From assembly GCA_003486705.1 (NCBI GenBank), contig DNGE01000173.1, positions 1 through 22,073 on the forward strand: a stretch of DNA of 22,073 nucleotides, written 5' to 3'. The position numbers were made by a program, and so were the translations under genes. The DNA comes from Bacillota bacterium. Lineage in GTDB: Bacteria; Bacillota_I; Bacilli_A; MOL361; Turicibacteraceae. Below the pieces are notes generated by a model. That model made no database searches, was not told where the DNA came from, and was given only the letters and a program-made list of their open reading frames with translations. Numbering within the stretch: position 1 is the first letter of the stretch; the number at the start of each line of letters is the position of its first letter. Below are positions 7,149 to 15,415 of this stretch, one piece after another.

Positions 7149-7193
7149 AAATGTTTTACAATTAGCTCAACACTTACGGGAAAGGGGAATAAT

Positions 7194-7547
7194 ATGAGTA
7201 TTTCAGTTTCTATATATGTTGAAGAGACAGTACTATTTGTAAATTTAAGTGGAGAGTTAGATCACCATACTGCTGATCAGTTAAGAAGTCGATTAAATTC
7301 AGTTATGACAGAAAGTCATATTAAACATATTGTATTTAATTTGAAACATTTAGACTTTATGGACAGTTCAGGTATTGGAATTATACTGGGGCGTTATAAT
7401 CAGTTAAAAGCTGTGAATGGATCAGTTATGGTTGTTGGTTTAAAACCATTAGTTAAGAAAGTATTTGAACTATCAGGGTTAACGCAAATTATTAAAGTAA
7501 TAGAGGATGAAACACAGATCAGTTCTATTATTAGGGGGATCGCATAA
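7194..7547 (+). CDS. spoIIAA: Anti-sigma-F factor antagonist SpoIIAA
   Basis: A STAS-domain protein. Its unphosphorylated form binds SpoIIAB and frees sigma-F in the forespore; SpoIIAB inactivates it by phosphorylation and SpoIIE reverses this. 117 residues, as in B. subtilis (same length class). The phosphorylation site is S58 in FMDSSGIGIILGRY, at the same number as the B. subtilis site. AAAGGGG lies 6-7 nt before the ATG. The stop overlaps the spoIIAB start by one base (TAATG), so translation is coupled and the two partners are made in balance. Confidence 0.96.
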   Translation: MSISVSIYVEETVLFVNLSGELDHHTADQLRSRLNSVMTESHIKHIVFNLKHLDFMDSSGIGIILGRYNQLKAVNGSVMVVGLKPLVKKVFELSGLTQIIKVIEDETQISSIIRGIA

Positions 7548-7993
7548 TGAATAATGAAATGCATATTCAATTTCCTGCAAAGAGTATTAATGAAAGTTTT
7601 GCAAGACTTGTTATTATCGGATTTATTGCGCCACTAGATCCGAGTGCACAAGAGGTAACAGAAATCAAAACAATTGTTTCTGAAGCTGTGACGAATGCAA
7701 TTATTCATGGATATGAAGATAATGAGTCAGGTATTGTTGATATGAAGGCGTCGCTTTGCGGAAGAAAACTAAAAGTTACAATTCAAGATTTTGGTCACGG
7801 GATTGAAAATATTGAACAAGCTAAACAACCACTGTACACGACGAAGAGTGAGCAAGAGCGAAGTGGATTAGGATTTATGATCATGGAGTCGTTTAGTGAT
7901 CAATTCGAAGTTAAATCAGAAACTGGAGTAGGAACGACCATTAGTTTTGAAAAAGAATTTTTAATCAATAATCATTCACTAGATGAAAAATAA
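7547..7993 (+). CDS. spoIIAB: Anti-sigma-F factor / serine kinase SpoIIAB
   Basis: A GHKL-fold kinase that holds sigma-F inactive and phosphorylates SpoIIAA on serine. 148 residues. The ATP-binding boxes are complete: N box EAVTNAIIHGY (E46, N50), G1 box DFGHGIEN (D81, G83) and G2 box RSGLGFMIMESF (G107, G109). GGGGGATC in the end of spoIIAA serves as ribosome binding site. It is the second gene of spoIIAA-spoIIAB-sigF; sigF follows after 63 nt. Confidence 0.96.
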   Translation: MNNEMHIQFPAKSINESFARLVIIGFIAPLDPSAQEVTEIKTIVSEAVTNAIIHGYEDNESGIVDMKASLCGRKLKVTIQDFGHGIENIEQAKQPLYTTKSEQERSGLGFMIMESFSDQFEVKSETGVGTTISFEKEFLINNHSLDEK

Positions 7994-8056
7994 TTCAGGC
8001 ATTTTGAGATAAAGTGTTGTAAACAATGAAGATGATTGATTAAAAGGGATGGTTAG

Positions 8057-8767
8057 ATGGATAAAAAAGAGATACACGAATTGATTAGAAGGACACAAAG
8101 TGGTGACGAGGGAGCCAAATTAATTTTAGTGACAAACCACATTGATTTAGTATGGTCTGTAGTCCATAAATTCGGCCATTTGGATGTGGATAAAGAGGAT
8201 TTATTTCAAATTGGATGTATCGGATTATTAAAATCAATTCAGCAATTTGACACGTCTTATGAAACAACGTTATCTACTTATGCAATTCCACTAATCATTG
8301 GTGAGATACGAGCCTTTATTAGAGAACAAAGTCCCATCAAAATTAGTCGAAGCATAAAAAGTAATATTCATAAAATACAAGAAATTAAAGATCAGCTTAA
8401 TAAAGTCTTAGAACGAGAACCGACCATTAAAGAAATTGCAAATGCCTCAGATTTAACGGAAGAGCAAATTATCTTAGCCTTAAATGCGCCGATGACGGTA
8501 TCTTCGCTTGATAACTTTGAAAGAGATGATATGCCATTAATTGAACGAATTCCGAACAAAGAGGAAGGGATGAAATTAGAGCAAAAAATTGTATTAAAAC
8601 AATTAGTGTCAACGCTTGATCCGATTGAAAAATTATTAATCTATTTACGATTTGATTTAGGTTATACGCAATCAGAAGTTGCTAAACGCCTTGAGATGAA
8701 TCAAGTAGCTGTTTCGCGACTTGAGAAGAAGGTTTTACAAGATTTAAAAGTTAAAATGACCAGTTAA
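8057..8767 (+). CDS. sigF: RNA polymerase sigma factor sigma-F
   Basis: The first forespore-specific sigma factor. The 236-residue protein has sigma-70 region 2 (DLFQIGCIGLLKSIQQFDTSYETTLSTYA, about residues 48-76, then EIRAFIRE), region 3 (about 108-150) and a region 4 helix-turn-helix (YTQSEVAKRLEMNQVAVSRLEKKV, about 203-226). Its place right after spoIIAB identifies it as sigma-F rather than the similar sigma-G, which sits next to sigE/spoIIGA in known genomes. AAGGG stands 8 nt before the ATG. A strong terminator follows 1 nt after the stop, so spoVA is a separate unit. Confidence 0.95.
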   Translation: MDKKEIHELIRRTQSGDEGAKLILVTNHIDLVWSVVHKFGHLDVDKEDLFQIGCIGLLKSIQQFDTSYETTLSTYAIPLIIGEIRAFIREQSPIKISRSIKSNIHKIQEIKDQLNKVLEREPTIKEIANASDLTEEQIILALNAPMTVSSLDNFERDDMPLIERIPNKEEGMKLEQKIVLKQLVSTLDPIEKLLIYLRFDLGYTQSEVAKRLEMNQVAVSRLEKKVLQDLKVKMTS

Positions 8768-8803
8768 CCTTGTGTTATCGTTTGATAACACAAGGTTTTT
8801 TTT
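8768..8803 (+). terminator. Terminator after sigF
   Basis: A 12-bp perfect stem (CCTTGTGTTATC), a GTTT loop and T8. Confidence 0.93.
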
Positions 8804-8918
8804 ATATATAAAAATAAAGATTGTAACCCACTAAAAAGAAAATATGTTTTATAGGAATTGATTTTTGAAAGTGATAAATAGAATCACCTAAAAATCATGA
8901 CAGATATTTGGGTAAAAA

Positions 8919-8948
8919 CTCATATTTTCCACAAAATTAGTCATATTA
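8919..8948 (+). promoter_or_regulatory. Sigma-G-like promoter of the spoVA operon
   Basis: CTCATA, a 17-nt spacer, then CATATTA (6 of 7 to the sigma-G -10 CATACTA), 31 nt before spoVAC. spoVA is sigma-G dependent in B. subtilis. The -35 match is weak. Confidence 0.35.
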
Positions 8949-8979
8949 AGTTGTAGATATTAATTTCTGAGGAGTAATA

Positions 8980-9486
8980 ATGATGAAGACTCAAAAATAC
9001 GATCAAATATTAAAAAAACATGAGTTAAAACCAAATTATTTTAAAAATATGTTAACTTCCTTTTTCTTTGGAGGCTTGATTTGTACGTTAGGTCAAGCTT
9101 TAATCGCACTTTATATTCATAAATTTGGCTTCGTTAAAGAAGACGCAAGTCTACTCATGTTAGTGACTGTTATCTTAGCGACATCAATCTTGACTGGATT
9201 AGGTGTTTATGATAATTTTGGCCAAATTGCGAAAGCGGGAAGTTTTGTTCCGATTACTGGTTTTGCGAACTCATTAACATCGGCGGCATTAGAAAGTAGA
9301 AGTGAGGGAGTCGTATTAGGAATTGCGACTAACTTATTTAAATTAGCGGGAGCGGTTATTGTTTTTGCGGTCGTATCTGCTTACGTATTTGGAATGCTTC
9401 GATATGCATTAATAGAATTAGGTGTCATTCCAGGACCTGAGGAAATTACAGGAACGTTAATTTATTGGATTAATCATTGGAAGTAA
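8980..9486 (+). CDS. spoVAC: Stage V sporulation protein AC
   Basis: An integral membrane protein of the SpoVA channel, which moves Ca-dipicolinate into the forespore and lets it out at germination; in B. subtilis SpoVAC behaves as a mechanosensitive channel. 168 residues. A basic N-terminus (KYDQILKKHELKPNY) precedes about four hydrophobic segments (roughly 26-50, 58-78, 88-108 and 118-145). GGAG is 5 nt before the first ATG and 8 nt before a second in-frame ATG at 8983; either may be used. First gene of spoVAC-D-E-F. spoVAD begins 25 nt after its stop. Confidence 0.93.
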   Translation: MMKTQKYDQILKKHELKPNYFKNMLTSFFFGGLICTLGQALIALYIHKFGFVKEDASLLMLVTVILATSILTGLGVYDNFGQIAKAGSFVPITGFANSLTSAALESRSEGVVLGIATNLFKLAGAVIVFAVVSAYVFGMLRYALIELGVIPGPEEITGTLIYWINHWK

Positions 9487-9511
9487 AAGTTTAGGAAAGG
9501 AGACTTGTTAA

Positions 9512-10513
9512 ATGAAAATCGGAAAACACTCATGGAAGTTTATGAATGGTGTGTACATAAAAGATTGTGCAACAGTGGTAGGTCCAACCGAAAGTGAAGG
9601 ACCTTTACAAGATTATTATGATGTAAAATTTGAGGACTCCTATTGTGGCGAAAGTTCGTGGGAAAAAGCTGAATCAAAGTTGATGAAAACAGCCGTTGAA
9701 ACAGTTTTTAAAAAAACAGGATTAGCGGAAAAAGATATTTCCGTTGCTTTTGCTGGCGATTTAGTCAATCAAATTGTTCCAAGTCATTACGTTTTTAGAG
9801 ATTTTGACATTCCGTTTTTTGGTGTATATGGCGCTTGTTCAACTTCAATGGAATCATTATTGCTAGCTTCTATTTTTGTAGATAGTAAAAATGCGGATAT
9901 TGCATTAGCTGCAACGAGCAGTCATAATTCTTCCGTTGAGCGGCAATTTAGAAATCCGACTGAATATGCGGGGCCAAAATCAGAAACGTCTCAATTTACG
10001 GTCACGGGTTCAGGAGTTGCACTTGTTTCTCAAGAAAAAAGTAGTATTAAAGTAGAAGCAGCAACAGCAGGAATTATTGTGGATGCCGCACAAAAAAACC
10101 CATCTGACATGGGAACAGCGATGGCGCCGGCTGCAGCCAATACAATTAAACAACATTTTGAAGATTTAGGTGTTGATGAATCTTATTATGATTTAATTTT
10201 AACGGGTGACTTAGCGCATTGCGGAAGTCCTATTCTAATCGATATTTTAAAAACAGAAGGTTTAAATATTGAGAAAAAGCACAATGATTGTGGGAAGTTA
10301 ATTTATTCTTCAAATCAACCTGTTTTCGCGGGCGGAAGTGGCTGTGGTTGTTGTGCTGTGGTGACTTATGGATATATATTAAATCAGCTTCGTGAAAAAA
10401 AATTAAAACGTGTATTAGTGGTTGCAACGGGGGCTTTATTAAGTCCGCTTATTATGCAACAAAAAGAAACAATCCCTTGTATTGCGCATGCTATTGCTTT
10501 GTGTGCGGAATAA
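9512..10513 (+). CDS. spoVAD: Stage V sporulation protein AD
   Basis: A peripheral membrane protein of the spore inner membrane that binds dipicolinic acid for uptake. It has a thiolase-like fold. 333 residues, the normal size. The thiolase-nucleophile-like segment is seen as YGACSTSMES (C109). Other recognisable stretches are VGPTESEGPLQDYYD near the start, TGDLAHCGSPIL, and the glycine/cysteine-rich GGSGCGCC near residue 275. AAAGGAG lies 9 nt before the ATG. It sits between spoVAC and spoVAE as in all spoVA operons. Confidence 0.95.
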   Translation: MKIGKHSWKFMNGVYIKDCATVVGPTESEGPLQDYYDVKFEDSYCGESSWEKAESKLMKTAVETVFKKTGLAEKDISVAFAGDLVNQIVPSHYVFRDFDIPFFGVYGACSTSMESLLLASIFVDSKNADIALAATSSHNSSVERQFRNPTEYAGPKSETSQFTVTGSGVALVSQEKSSIKVEAATAGIIVDAAQKNPSDMGTAMAPAAANTIKQHFEDLGVDESYYDLILTGDLAHCGSPILIDILKTEGLNIEKKHNDCGKLIYSSNQPVFAGGSGCGCCAVVTYGYILNQLREKKLKRVLVVATGALLSPLIMQQKETIPCIAHAIALCAE

Positions 10514-10528
10514 AGAAAGGACTTGAAT

Positions 10529-10882
10529 GTGATGATTTTTATTAATGCATTTTTAGTAGGTGGTGCAATTTGTGCTATCGGACAATTTATCTTAGACTAT
10601 TTTAAATTAACCCCTGCTCATATAACATGTGGGTTTGTTGTTGTAGGTGCAGCATTAGATGTATTTGAATTGTATGATAAATTAATTGAATTTGCAGGTG
10701 CTGGGGCCACGTTGCCAATCATGAGCTTTGGTCATTCGGTTATGCATGGTGCAATGGAAAAATCACAAGATATCGGATTTATTGGTTTAGGTAGTGGAAT
10801 GTTTGATTTAACCGCAGGTGGTATAACAGCTGCGATATTATTTGCCTTTTTCACAGCACTTATTTTTAAACCGCGCGGGTAA
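10529..10882 (+). CDS. spoVAE: Stage V sporulation protein AE (AEb type)
   Basis: A small membrane subunit of the SpoVA dipicolinate channel. About 117 residues with three to four hydrophobic segments and the family pattern FLVGGAICAIGQ at the N-terminus. GAAAGGA (10515-10521) is 7 nt before the GTG at 10529 and 10 nt before the ATG at 10532; a TTG at 10523 is too close. GTG is chosen on spacing. It matches the long AEb form. The separate AEa gene that follows in B. subtilis is absent. Confidence 0.9.
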   Translation: MMIFINAFLVGGAICAIGQFILDYFKLTPAHITCGFVVVGAALDVFELYDKLIEFAGAGATLPIMSFGHSVMHGAMEKSQDIGFIGLGSGMFDLTAGGITAAILFAFFTALIFKPRG

Positions 10883-11029
10883 GAATCCTTTACCTTGAAA
10901 AGGACAGTTCGTACTTGGATGGAAGTCATGGAAGCGATAAAAGTTAGATGTAAAATAAATCTATACTTAGACTGTAATTAGAATGATTGTGAGTTTATTG
11001 TTTTGGAATTAGAAAAAGAGGTGAGAGTG

Positions 11030-12493
11030 ATGCCTGACATTCAATTTAAAAATATTGATAAGAATTTGGATCAAAACTTTAAAATATTAGAGGCTGATTT
11101 AGGAATCGGAAAAAGTTTTGATGTTGGGTCACGTGAAATAATCGTATTAGGTAGAAGAATTAGTTTTTTCTACGTGACAGGATTGGTTTCTTCAGAATTG
11201 GTGGTTGATTTAATTACCCAATTGTTATTGCTTAATAACTTAGAAGAAAATCGAAGTGATATCTTTAAGTTGATACATAATAGACTTGTTCATCAACAAG
11301 TCACGGTGCAGGAAAATCTATTAAAATTTGAGACTGAGGTCTTAAGTGGTTTAATTGGTGTTTTAATCGATGGTGAAACACAAGGATTTACGGTTGATGT
11401 GCGCAGTTATCCTGGTCGTGGACCATCTGAACCGGACACTGAAAAAACTGTCCGTGGTTCGCGTGATGGATACACAGAAAATATTGTGATTAATACAGCA
11501 CTCACGCGTCGCCGTATTCGAACAGGAAATCTTCGAAATGAAATATTTAAAGTTGGCGACCAGTCAAAAACAGATGTTGTTATTTCATACATTGAGGGCA
11601 TTGCTGATCCGGATATGGTAGATGAAATTCGAGATCGTATTCAAAAAGTAGATGTTGATGGTCTAACGATGACCGATAAAGAATTAGAAGAATTTATTAC
11701 CGGACAGGTGTATAACCCATATCCTCTTGTTCGATATACTGAACGACCGGATGTGGTTGCAACACACTTATACCAAGGGTTAATCGCCATTATGGTTGAT
11801 ACTTCACCAAGTGTTATTTTAGCGCCGGTTACATTTTTTGATCATTTAACACATGTTGAAGAATATCGTCAGACGCCGTTAATTGGGACCTTTTTAAGAT
11901 TTATCCGTATGATTGGGATATTTGGTTCATTACTTATTATGCCAACTTGGTTGTTAGTTGTGATGCACCCAGAGTATTTACCAGATGCATTTAGCTTTAT
12001 AGGACCGCAAGAAGAAGGGAATATTCCGATTATCTTGCAAATTTTTGCAGGTGAAATTGGAATTGAGTTTTTAAGGATGGCATCAATTCACACACCTAAT
12101 GCTATTTCATCAGCTCTTGGTATCGTGTCTGCCATCTTAATTGGTCAAGTTGCTATTGATGTTGGGTTATTTGGTCCAGAAATTGTGTTTTATGTTGCCA
12201 TTGGGGCCATTGGTGCGTTTGTTACCCCAAGTTATGAAATGGGATTAGCAAATAAAATCTTAAAGTTATTCTTAATACTAACGACCTTCTTCTTAGGGAT
12301 CTATGGGTATTTCGGAGGAATGCTTGTTGGATTTATTTTCTTAGCAACAATGAGAAGTTTTGGTAAACCCTATCTATACCCATTATTACCTTTAAATATT
12401 AAAGATTTAATTAAGACGTTTATTCGTTATCCAATTCCATCACGTTATAACCGTAAGCAACGAAAAGATGAGAAAAAAAGATGTGCGAAATAA
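11030..12493 (+). CDS. spoVAF: Stage V sporulation protein AF (GerA-family)
   Basis: Related to the A subunit of GerA germinant receptors; in Bacillus SpoVAF forms part of an ion-releasing complex that boosts germination. 487 residues from the ATG at 11030: GAGGTGA is 5 nt upstream, so the open TTG-led extension from 11003 is not used. A soluble N-terminal region (to about 280) carries the family motifs DVVISYIEGIADPDMVDEI and NPYPLVRYTERPD. A membrane region of several segments follows, and a basic tail (SRYNRKQRKDEKKRCAK) ends the protein. A 147-nt gap separates it from spoVAE, with no open frame where spoVAEa would be. A terminator closes the operon. Confidence 0.93.
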   Translation: MPDIQFKNIDKNLDQNFKILEADLGIGKSFDVGSREIIVLGRRISFFYVTGLVSSELVVDLITQLLLLNNLEENRSDIFKLIHNRLVHQQVTVQENLLKFETEVLSGLIGVLIDGETQGFTVDVRSYPGRGPSEPDTEKTVRGSRDGYTENIVINTALTRRRIRTGNLRNEIFKVGDQSKTDVVISYIEGIADPDMVDEIRDRIQKVDVDGLTMTDKELEEFITGQVYNPYPLVRYTERPDVVATHLYQGLIAIMVDTSPSVILAPVTFFDHLTHVEEYRQTPLIGTFLRFIRMIGIFGSLLIMPTWLLVVMHPEYLPDAFSFIGPQEEGNIPIILQIFAGEIGIEFLRMASIHTPNAISSALGIVSAILIGQVAIDVGLFGPEIVFYVAIGAIGAFVTPSYEMGLANKILKLFLILTTFFLGIYGYFGGMLVGFIFLATMRSFGKPYLYPLLPLNIKDLIKTFIRYPIPSRYNRKQRKDEKKRCAK

Positions 12494-12507
12494 TTTTGTC
12501 TTTTATT

Positions 12508-12541
12508 GCGTAGATTTAATAAAATGATCTACGCTTTTTTT
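12508..12541 (+). terminator. Terminator after spoVAF
   Basis: GCGTAGAT stem, 11-nt loop, ATCTACGC, T7. Confidence 0.9.
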
Positions 12542-12591
12542 ATGCGAACTTTGGTTCGGTAAACGAAGTTATGGTTTTTCTTGTAGAATTA

Positions 12592-12620
12592 TTGTGTAAA
12601 ATGTGAAAATTAGTTACAAT
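12592..12620 (+). promoter_or_regulatory. Vegetative promoter of scpAB
   Basis: TTGTGT, a 17-nt spacer, then TACAAT, 36 nt before the scpA start. A moderate sigma-A match. Confidence 0.5.
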
Positions 12621-12655
12621 AAAAGGACGGACTCAAGAGAGTGAGAGGTGATTGG

Positions 12656-13390
12656 ATGGGTTATAAAATACAAATTGATGCCTTTGAAGGACCTTTAGAT
12701 TTATTATTACATTTAATTAAAGAAGCAAAACTTGACATATATGATATTAAAATTGCACAGATTACGCAACAATATTTGGATTATATTTATGCTATGGAAG
12801 AAATGAAATTAGAAGTCGCTTCAGAATATCTTGTCATGGCTGCAACGCTGATTGAAATTAAGAGTAAGAGCTTGTTACCAAAACAAGTGGTTGAAATAGA
12901 AGATGAGTACGAAGAAGATACACAAGAAGCTTTAATTAAACGTTTAGTTGAATATCAACAGTATAAAGAAGTCACAAAAGAGCTTCGTGAATTAGAAGAA
13001 GAGCGTGGTCAATTTTATACGAAACCACCAATTGATTTTACGGAATATATAGATAAAGAAGTGAAGTTGCCAGATCATTTAGAAGTCAATCAACTTATTT
13101 CTGCTTTTGAAAAATTATTACGACGTCATAAGTTAGCGAAACCGCTAAAAACGCGTATTGTGGCTCAACATTTCTCAGTAGAAGATCGCATGGAGTCTTT
13201 ATTGAAACAAATAAAGTACAAAAAACGAGTGGGATTTACCACATTATTTGAGCAATTTGATAAAGAATACGTTGTGGTTACGTTTTTAGCTCTTTTAGAA
13301 CTTGTCAAAGGAAATCAAATCACATTAACCCAAGACAATTATCGTGAAGATATATATATTTATAGTGTAGAAGGTGATGACATTGTTTAA
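12656..13390 (+). CDS. scpA: Segregation and condensation protein A
   Basis: The kleisin subunit that bridges the two heads of SMC and, with ScpB, forms bacterial condensin for chromosome compaction and segregation. 244 residues from the ATG at 12656; GAGGTG is 5 nt upstream, so the GTG-led extension from 12641 is rejected. Typical N-terminal motif: FEGPLDLLLHLIKEAKLDIYDI (residues about 9-30). A central coiled region EALIKRLVEYQQYKEVTKELRELEEE and a C-terminal winged helix follow. Its end overlaps scpB. Confidence 0.95.
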   Translation: MGYKIQIDAFEGPLDLLLHLIKEAKLDIYDIKIAQITQQYLDYIYAMEEMKLEVASEYLVMAATLIEIKSKSLLPKQVVEIEDEYEEDTQEALIKRLVEYQQYKEVTKELRELEEERGQFYTKPPIDFTEYIDKEVKLPDHLEVNQLISAFEKLLRRHKLAKPLKTRIVAQHFSVEDRMESLLKQIKYKKRVGFTTLFEQFDKEYVVVTFLALLELVKGNQITLTQDNYREDIYIYSVEGDDIV

Positions 13391-13955
13391 ACAAGAACGT
13401 TTAGGAATTTTAGAAGGTCTAATCTTTGCGATGGGTGATGAAGGCATTAGTATGAATCAGATGACTTATGTTTTAGAAGTAAATGAACTTGAAGTGAAAG
13501 CCTTAATCATTGAATTAAAAGACCGTTATAAAAAAGTGAGTTCAGGTATTGATATTATTGAAGTGGCAGATGGTTATAAAATGACAACTAAAAAAGATCA
13601 TGCACACTATTTGAAGCGTTTAATTTCAAACCCAAATCAACGTGGTCTTTCAAATGCAGCGCTAGAAGTCTTAGCCATTATTGCTTATCGTCAACCGATT
13701 ACCCGTCATGAGATTGAAAATATTAGGGGATCAAGTAGCGAAAATGTGTTACGACGATTACTAACATTTAATTTAATTGAAGAAGCGGGACGACTTGATG
13801 GACCAGGGCGTCCGATTTTATTTAAAACAACAGATGATTTTTTAGATTATTTTGGAATAAAAACTTTAGAAGAATTACCAGATTTGCCAGCTGTCTCACC
13901 AGATTTCAATTATGAAGAAGAAAGTGATTTATTTGGCATCCCAAATGAAGAGTAA
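13377..13955 (+). CDS. scpB: Segregation and condensation protein B
   Basis: A tandem winged-helix partner that dimerises and binds ScpA in the SMC complex. About 192 residues. Recognisable parts are LGILEGLIFAMGDEGIS at the start and NAALEVLAIIAYRQPITRHEIENIRG in the middle, the best-conserved ScpB stretch, followed by LRRLLTFNLIEEAGRLDGPGRP. The frame overlaps the scpA end by 14 nt if the ATG at 13377 is used. The AAGGTG at 13371-13376 is better spaced for the TTG at 13383 (6 nt), which may be the real start. Confidence 0.93.
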   Translation: MTLFKQERLGILEGLIFAMGDEGISMNQMTYVLEVNELEVKALIIELKDRYKKVSSGIDIIEVADGYKMTTKKDHAHYLKRLISNPNQRGLSNAALEVLAIIAYRQPITRHEIENIRGSSSENVLRRLLTFNLIEEAGRLDGPGRPILFKTTDDFLDYFGIKTLEELPDLPAVSPDFNYEEESDLFGIPNEE

Positions 13956-13979
13956 ATCTAAAATATAAGCACCATACTA
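13949..13979 (+). promoter_or_regulatory. Sigma-G-like promoter of the 48-residue gene
   Basis: AGAGTA (4 of 6 to TGAATA), an 18-nt spacer, then an exact CATACTA, the sigma-G -10 consensus. It overlaps the scpB stop and lies 35 nt before the small gene, so that gene can be switched on separately in the forespore. Confidence 0.5.
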
Positions 13980-14013
13980 TGACTGTAATCTTATTGAAAA
14001 GAGAGGTAATAGT

Positions 14014-14160
14014 ATGGCACCGGATCCTAAAAGTAAGAAAAAAGCTAAACAAAAAGCTATTAAGCCTGATGCTAATTCAGTAGAGTTTGCGGAAGAGGTC
14101 GTAGACACAAATCAACCAAAACTGAAAAAAGGTAAAAAACCGAAAAAAACATACAATTAA
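14014..14160 (+). CDS. Lysine-rich 48-residue protein, SASP-like
   Basis: Not assigned to a named family. A 48-residue, very basic protein (14 lysines) with no hydrophobic segment. Lysine clusters at both ends (KSKKKAKQKAIK and KLKKGKKPKK) flank an acidic centre, SVEFAEEVVD. EFAEE resembles the EFASE-type sequence cut by the germination protease GPR in gamma-type small acid-soluble spore proteins, but it lacks the serine. AGAGG lies about 7 nt before the ATG and a strong terminator follows 5 nt after the stop. Together with an exact sigma-G -10 upstream this suggests a minor forespore protein stored in the spore core. That is inference. B. subtilis has an unrelated gene (ypuI) at this place. 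Confidence 0.7.
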   Translation: MAPDPKSKKKAKQKAIKPDANSVEFAEEVVDTNQPKLKKGKKPKKTYN

Positions 14161-14165
14161 ACATT

Positions 14166-14203
14166 AAAAGGGTAACAACTTTCGTAGTTGTTACCCTTTT
14201 TTT
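14166..14203 (+). terminator. Strong terminator after the SASP-like gene
   Basis: A 15-bp perfect stem (AAAAGGGTAACAACT), a TTCGT loop and T7. Confidence 0.93.
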
Positions 14204-14245
14204 ATGTCTTATGTGGTTAAAGTGGAAAAAATAAAGTGGAAAAAA

Positions 14246-14274
14246 TGATATTTTCATTTAGGTGTTCATAAAGT
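14246..14274 (+). promoter_or_regulatory. Sigma-E-like promoter of dacB-spmA-spmB
   Basis: TGATATT (6 of 7 to KMATATT), a 14-nt spacer, then CATAAAGT (7 of 8 to CATACAnT), 34 nt before dacB. The B. subtilis dacB operon is known to be sigma-E dependent. Confidence 0.6.
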
Positions 14275-14308
14275 GTTATGAATATGAAGTAATAGAGGTG
14301 AGACGAAA

Positions 14309-15415
14309 ATGAGGAAATTTAAAGGACTAATCATCACGTTTTTAGTCTTATGCTTGTTTAGCCAAGCAAACATAAGTGCTAAAGCCATTAGCTCCGAATG
14401 TGGTATCTTAGTAGAACAAGTCACAGGAAGGGTATTGTTTGAGAAATGTGCAGATCAACAAAAGTACATTGCTAGTATTACAAAGATTATGACAGCCATT
14501 ATTGCAGTTGAAGAAGGGGATTTAGATGGTTGGGTTGAGATTTCTGAAAATGCAACGCTACAAGTCGGGTCGTCATTGTATTTAAAACAAGGAGATAAAG
14601 TAAAACTAATTGATTTAATTTATGGATTAATGCTTCGTTCGGGTAATGATTCAGCCATGGCTATTGCTGAAGAAATAGGTGGATCAGAAGAAGAGTTTGT
14701 GAAAATGATGAATGAAAAAGCAAAGGAACTAGGCATGACTAACTCAGTTTTTCAAAATCCTTCTGGACTTGATGAAACGACATATAATTTATCAACGGCT
14801 GCTGATATGGCAAAAGTGATGCGTTATGCGATGAATCATCCTGTTTTTAGAGAAGTGGTAGGAACGAAAGTTCATAAAACCCAATCGGAAGGCGGCGTGC
14901 CGTATGTTTGGCAAAATAAACATAAGCTTGTCACAGGTTATTATGAATATGCGATTGGTGGAAAAACTGGGTTTACTAAACAAGCTCGACGAACGTTGGT
15001 GACATCTGCTCAAAAAGATGGATTAGAACTTGTTGTGGTAACCTTAACAGCTGGTGATGATTGGAACGATCACATGAGTTTATTTAATATGGGATTTGAC
15101 AATTATGAATTGAAAACCGTCATACCTGCTGGTTTTTTAAATGTTGATCCAACTGTCTCGGATAGCAAATTATTTATCAAACAAGATGCGATAGTCGCTG
15201 TTAAAAAAGATGGTAGTGAAACCGTGAGCACAGAACTTAAACTGTCGCAAGATAATACAACTGATAATGAAGTGGGAACACTTATTGTTAAAATCAATGA
15301 CGAAGTCATGGATGAGATTCCAGTCTATCAACAAGTGGAGTTAAAAGATGATCAACCCAGAGGGTGGTTTCAATGGTTGTTTGGTTGGTTAATGGGTGAT
15401 GGTGATACGCAATGA
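14309..15415 (+). CDS. dacB: Sporulation D-Ala-D-Ala carboxypeptidase DacB (PBP5*)
   Basis: Trims peptide side chains in spore cortex peptidoglycan and so sets its cross-linking. 368 residues. Signal peptide about 1-26 (hydrophobic core 7-20, cleavage near AKA). Catalytic motifs are S56-I-T-K59, S111-G-N113 and K219-T-G221. The C-terminal tail (GWFQWLFGWLMGDGD) is aromatic and amphipathic, fit for membrane attachment. The SGN form of the second motif and the position just before spmA-spmB mark it as DacB rather than a second DacF. GAGGTGA precedes the ATG. The stop overlaps the spmA start (ATGA), so translation is coupled. Confidence 0.94.
   Translation: MRKFKGLIITFLVLCLFSQANISAKAISSECGILVEQVTGRVLFEKCADQQKYIASITKIMTAIIAVEEGDLDGWVEISENATLQVGSSLYLKQGDKVKLIDLIYGLMLRSGNDSAMAIAEEIGGSEEEFVKMMNEKAKELGMTNSVFQNPSGLDETTYNLSTAADMAKVMRYAMNHPVFREVVGTKVHKTQSEGGVPYVWQNKHKLVTGYYEYAIGGKTGFTKQARRTLVTSAQKDGLELVVVTLTAGDDWNDHMSLFNMGFDNYELKTVIPAGFLNVDPTVSDSKLFIKQDAIVAVKKDGSETVSTELKLSQDNTTDNEVGTLIVKINDEVMDEIPVYQQVELKDDQPRGWFQWLFGWLMGDGDTQ

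Larger units (their letters stand above)
6746..7193. other. Gap between dacF and spoIIAA
   Basis: 448 nt. It contains a terminator (6831-6864), a 70-codon open frame without a normal start (6936-7148), and a TATAAT overlapping a Spo0A-box heptamer (7118-7129). No sigma-H promoter, as known upstream of spoIIA in B. subtilis, was recognised. Nothing else stands out. Confidence 0.6.

Noticed and set aside
7080..7193. Sigma-H promoter of the spoIIA operon
   Set aside because: ATGGAAT fits the -10, but no acceptable AGGA-type -35 lies 12-14 nt upstream.
10883..11029. Remnant of spoVAEa between spoVAE and spoVAF
   Set aside because: No open frame or recognisable residues; only 147 nt.
14072..14257. 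61-residue minus-strand open frame across the SASP-like gene
   Set aside because: It runs through the terminator stem and has no ribosome binding site.
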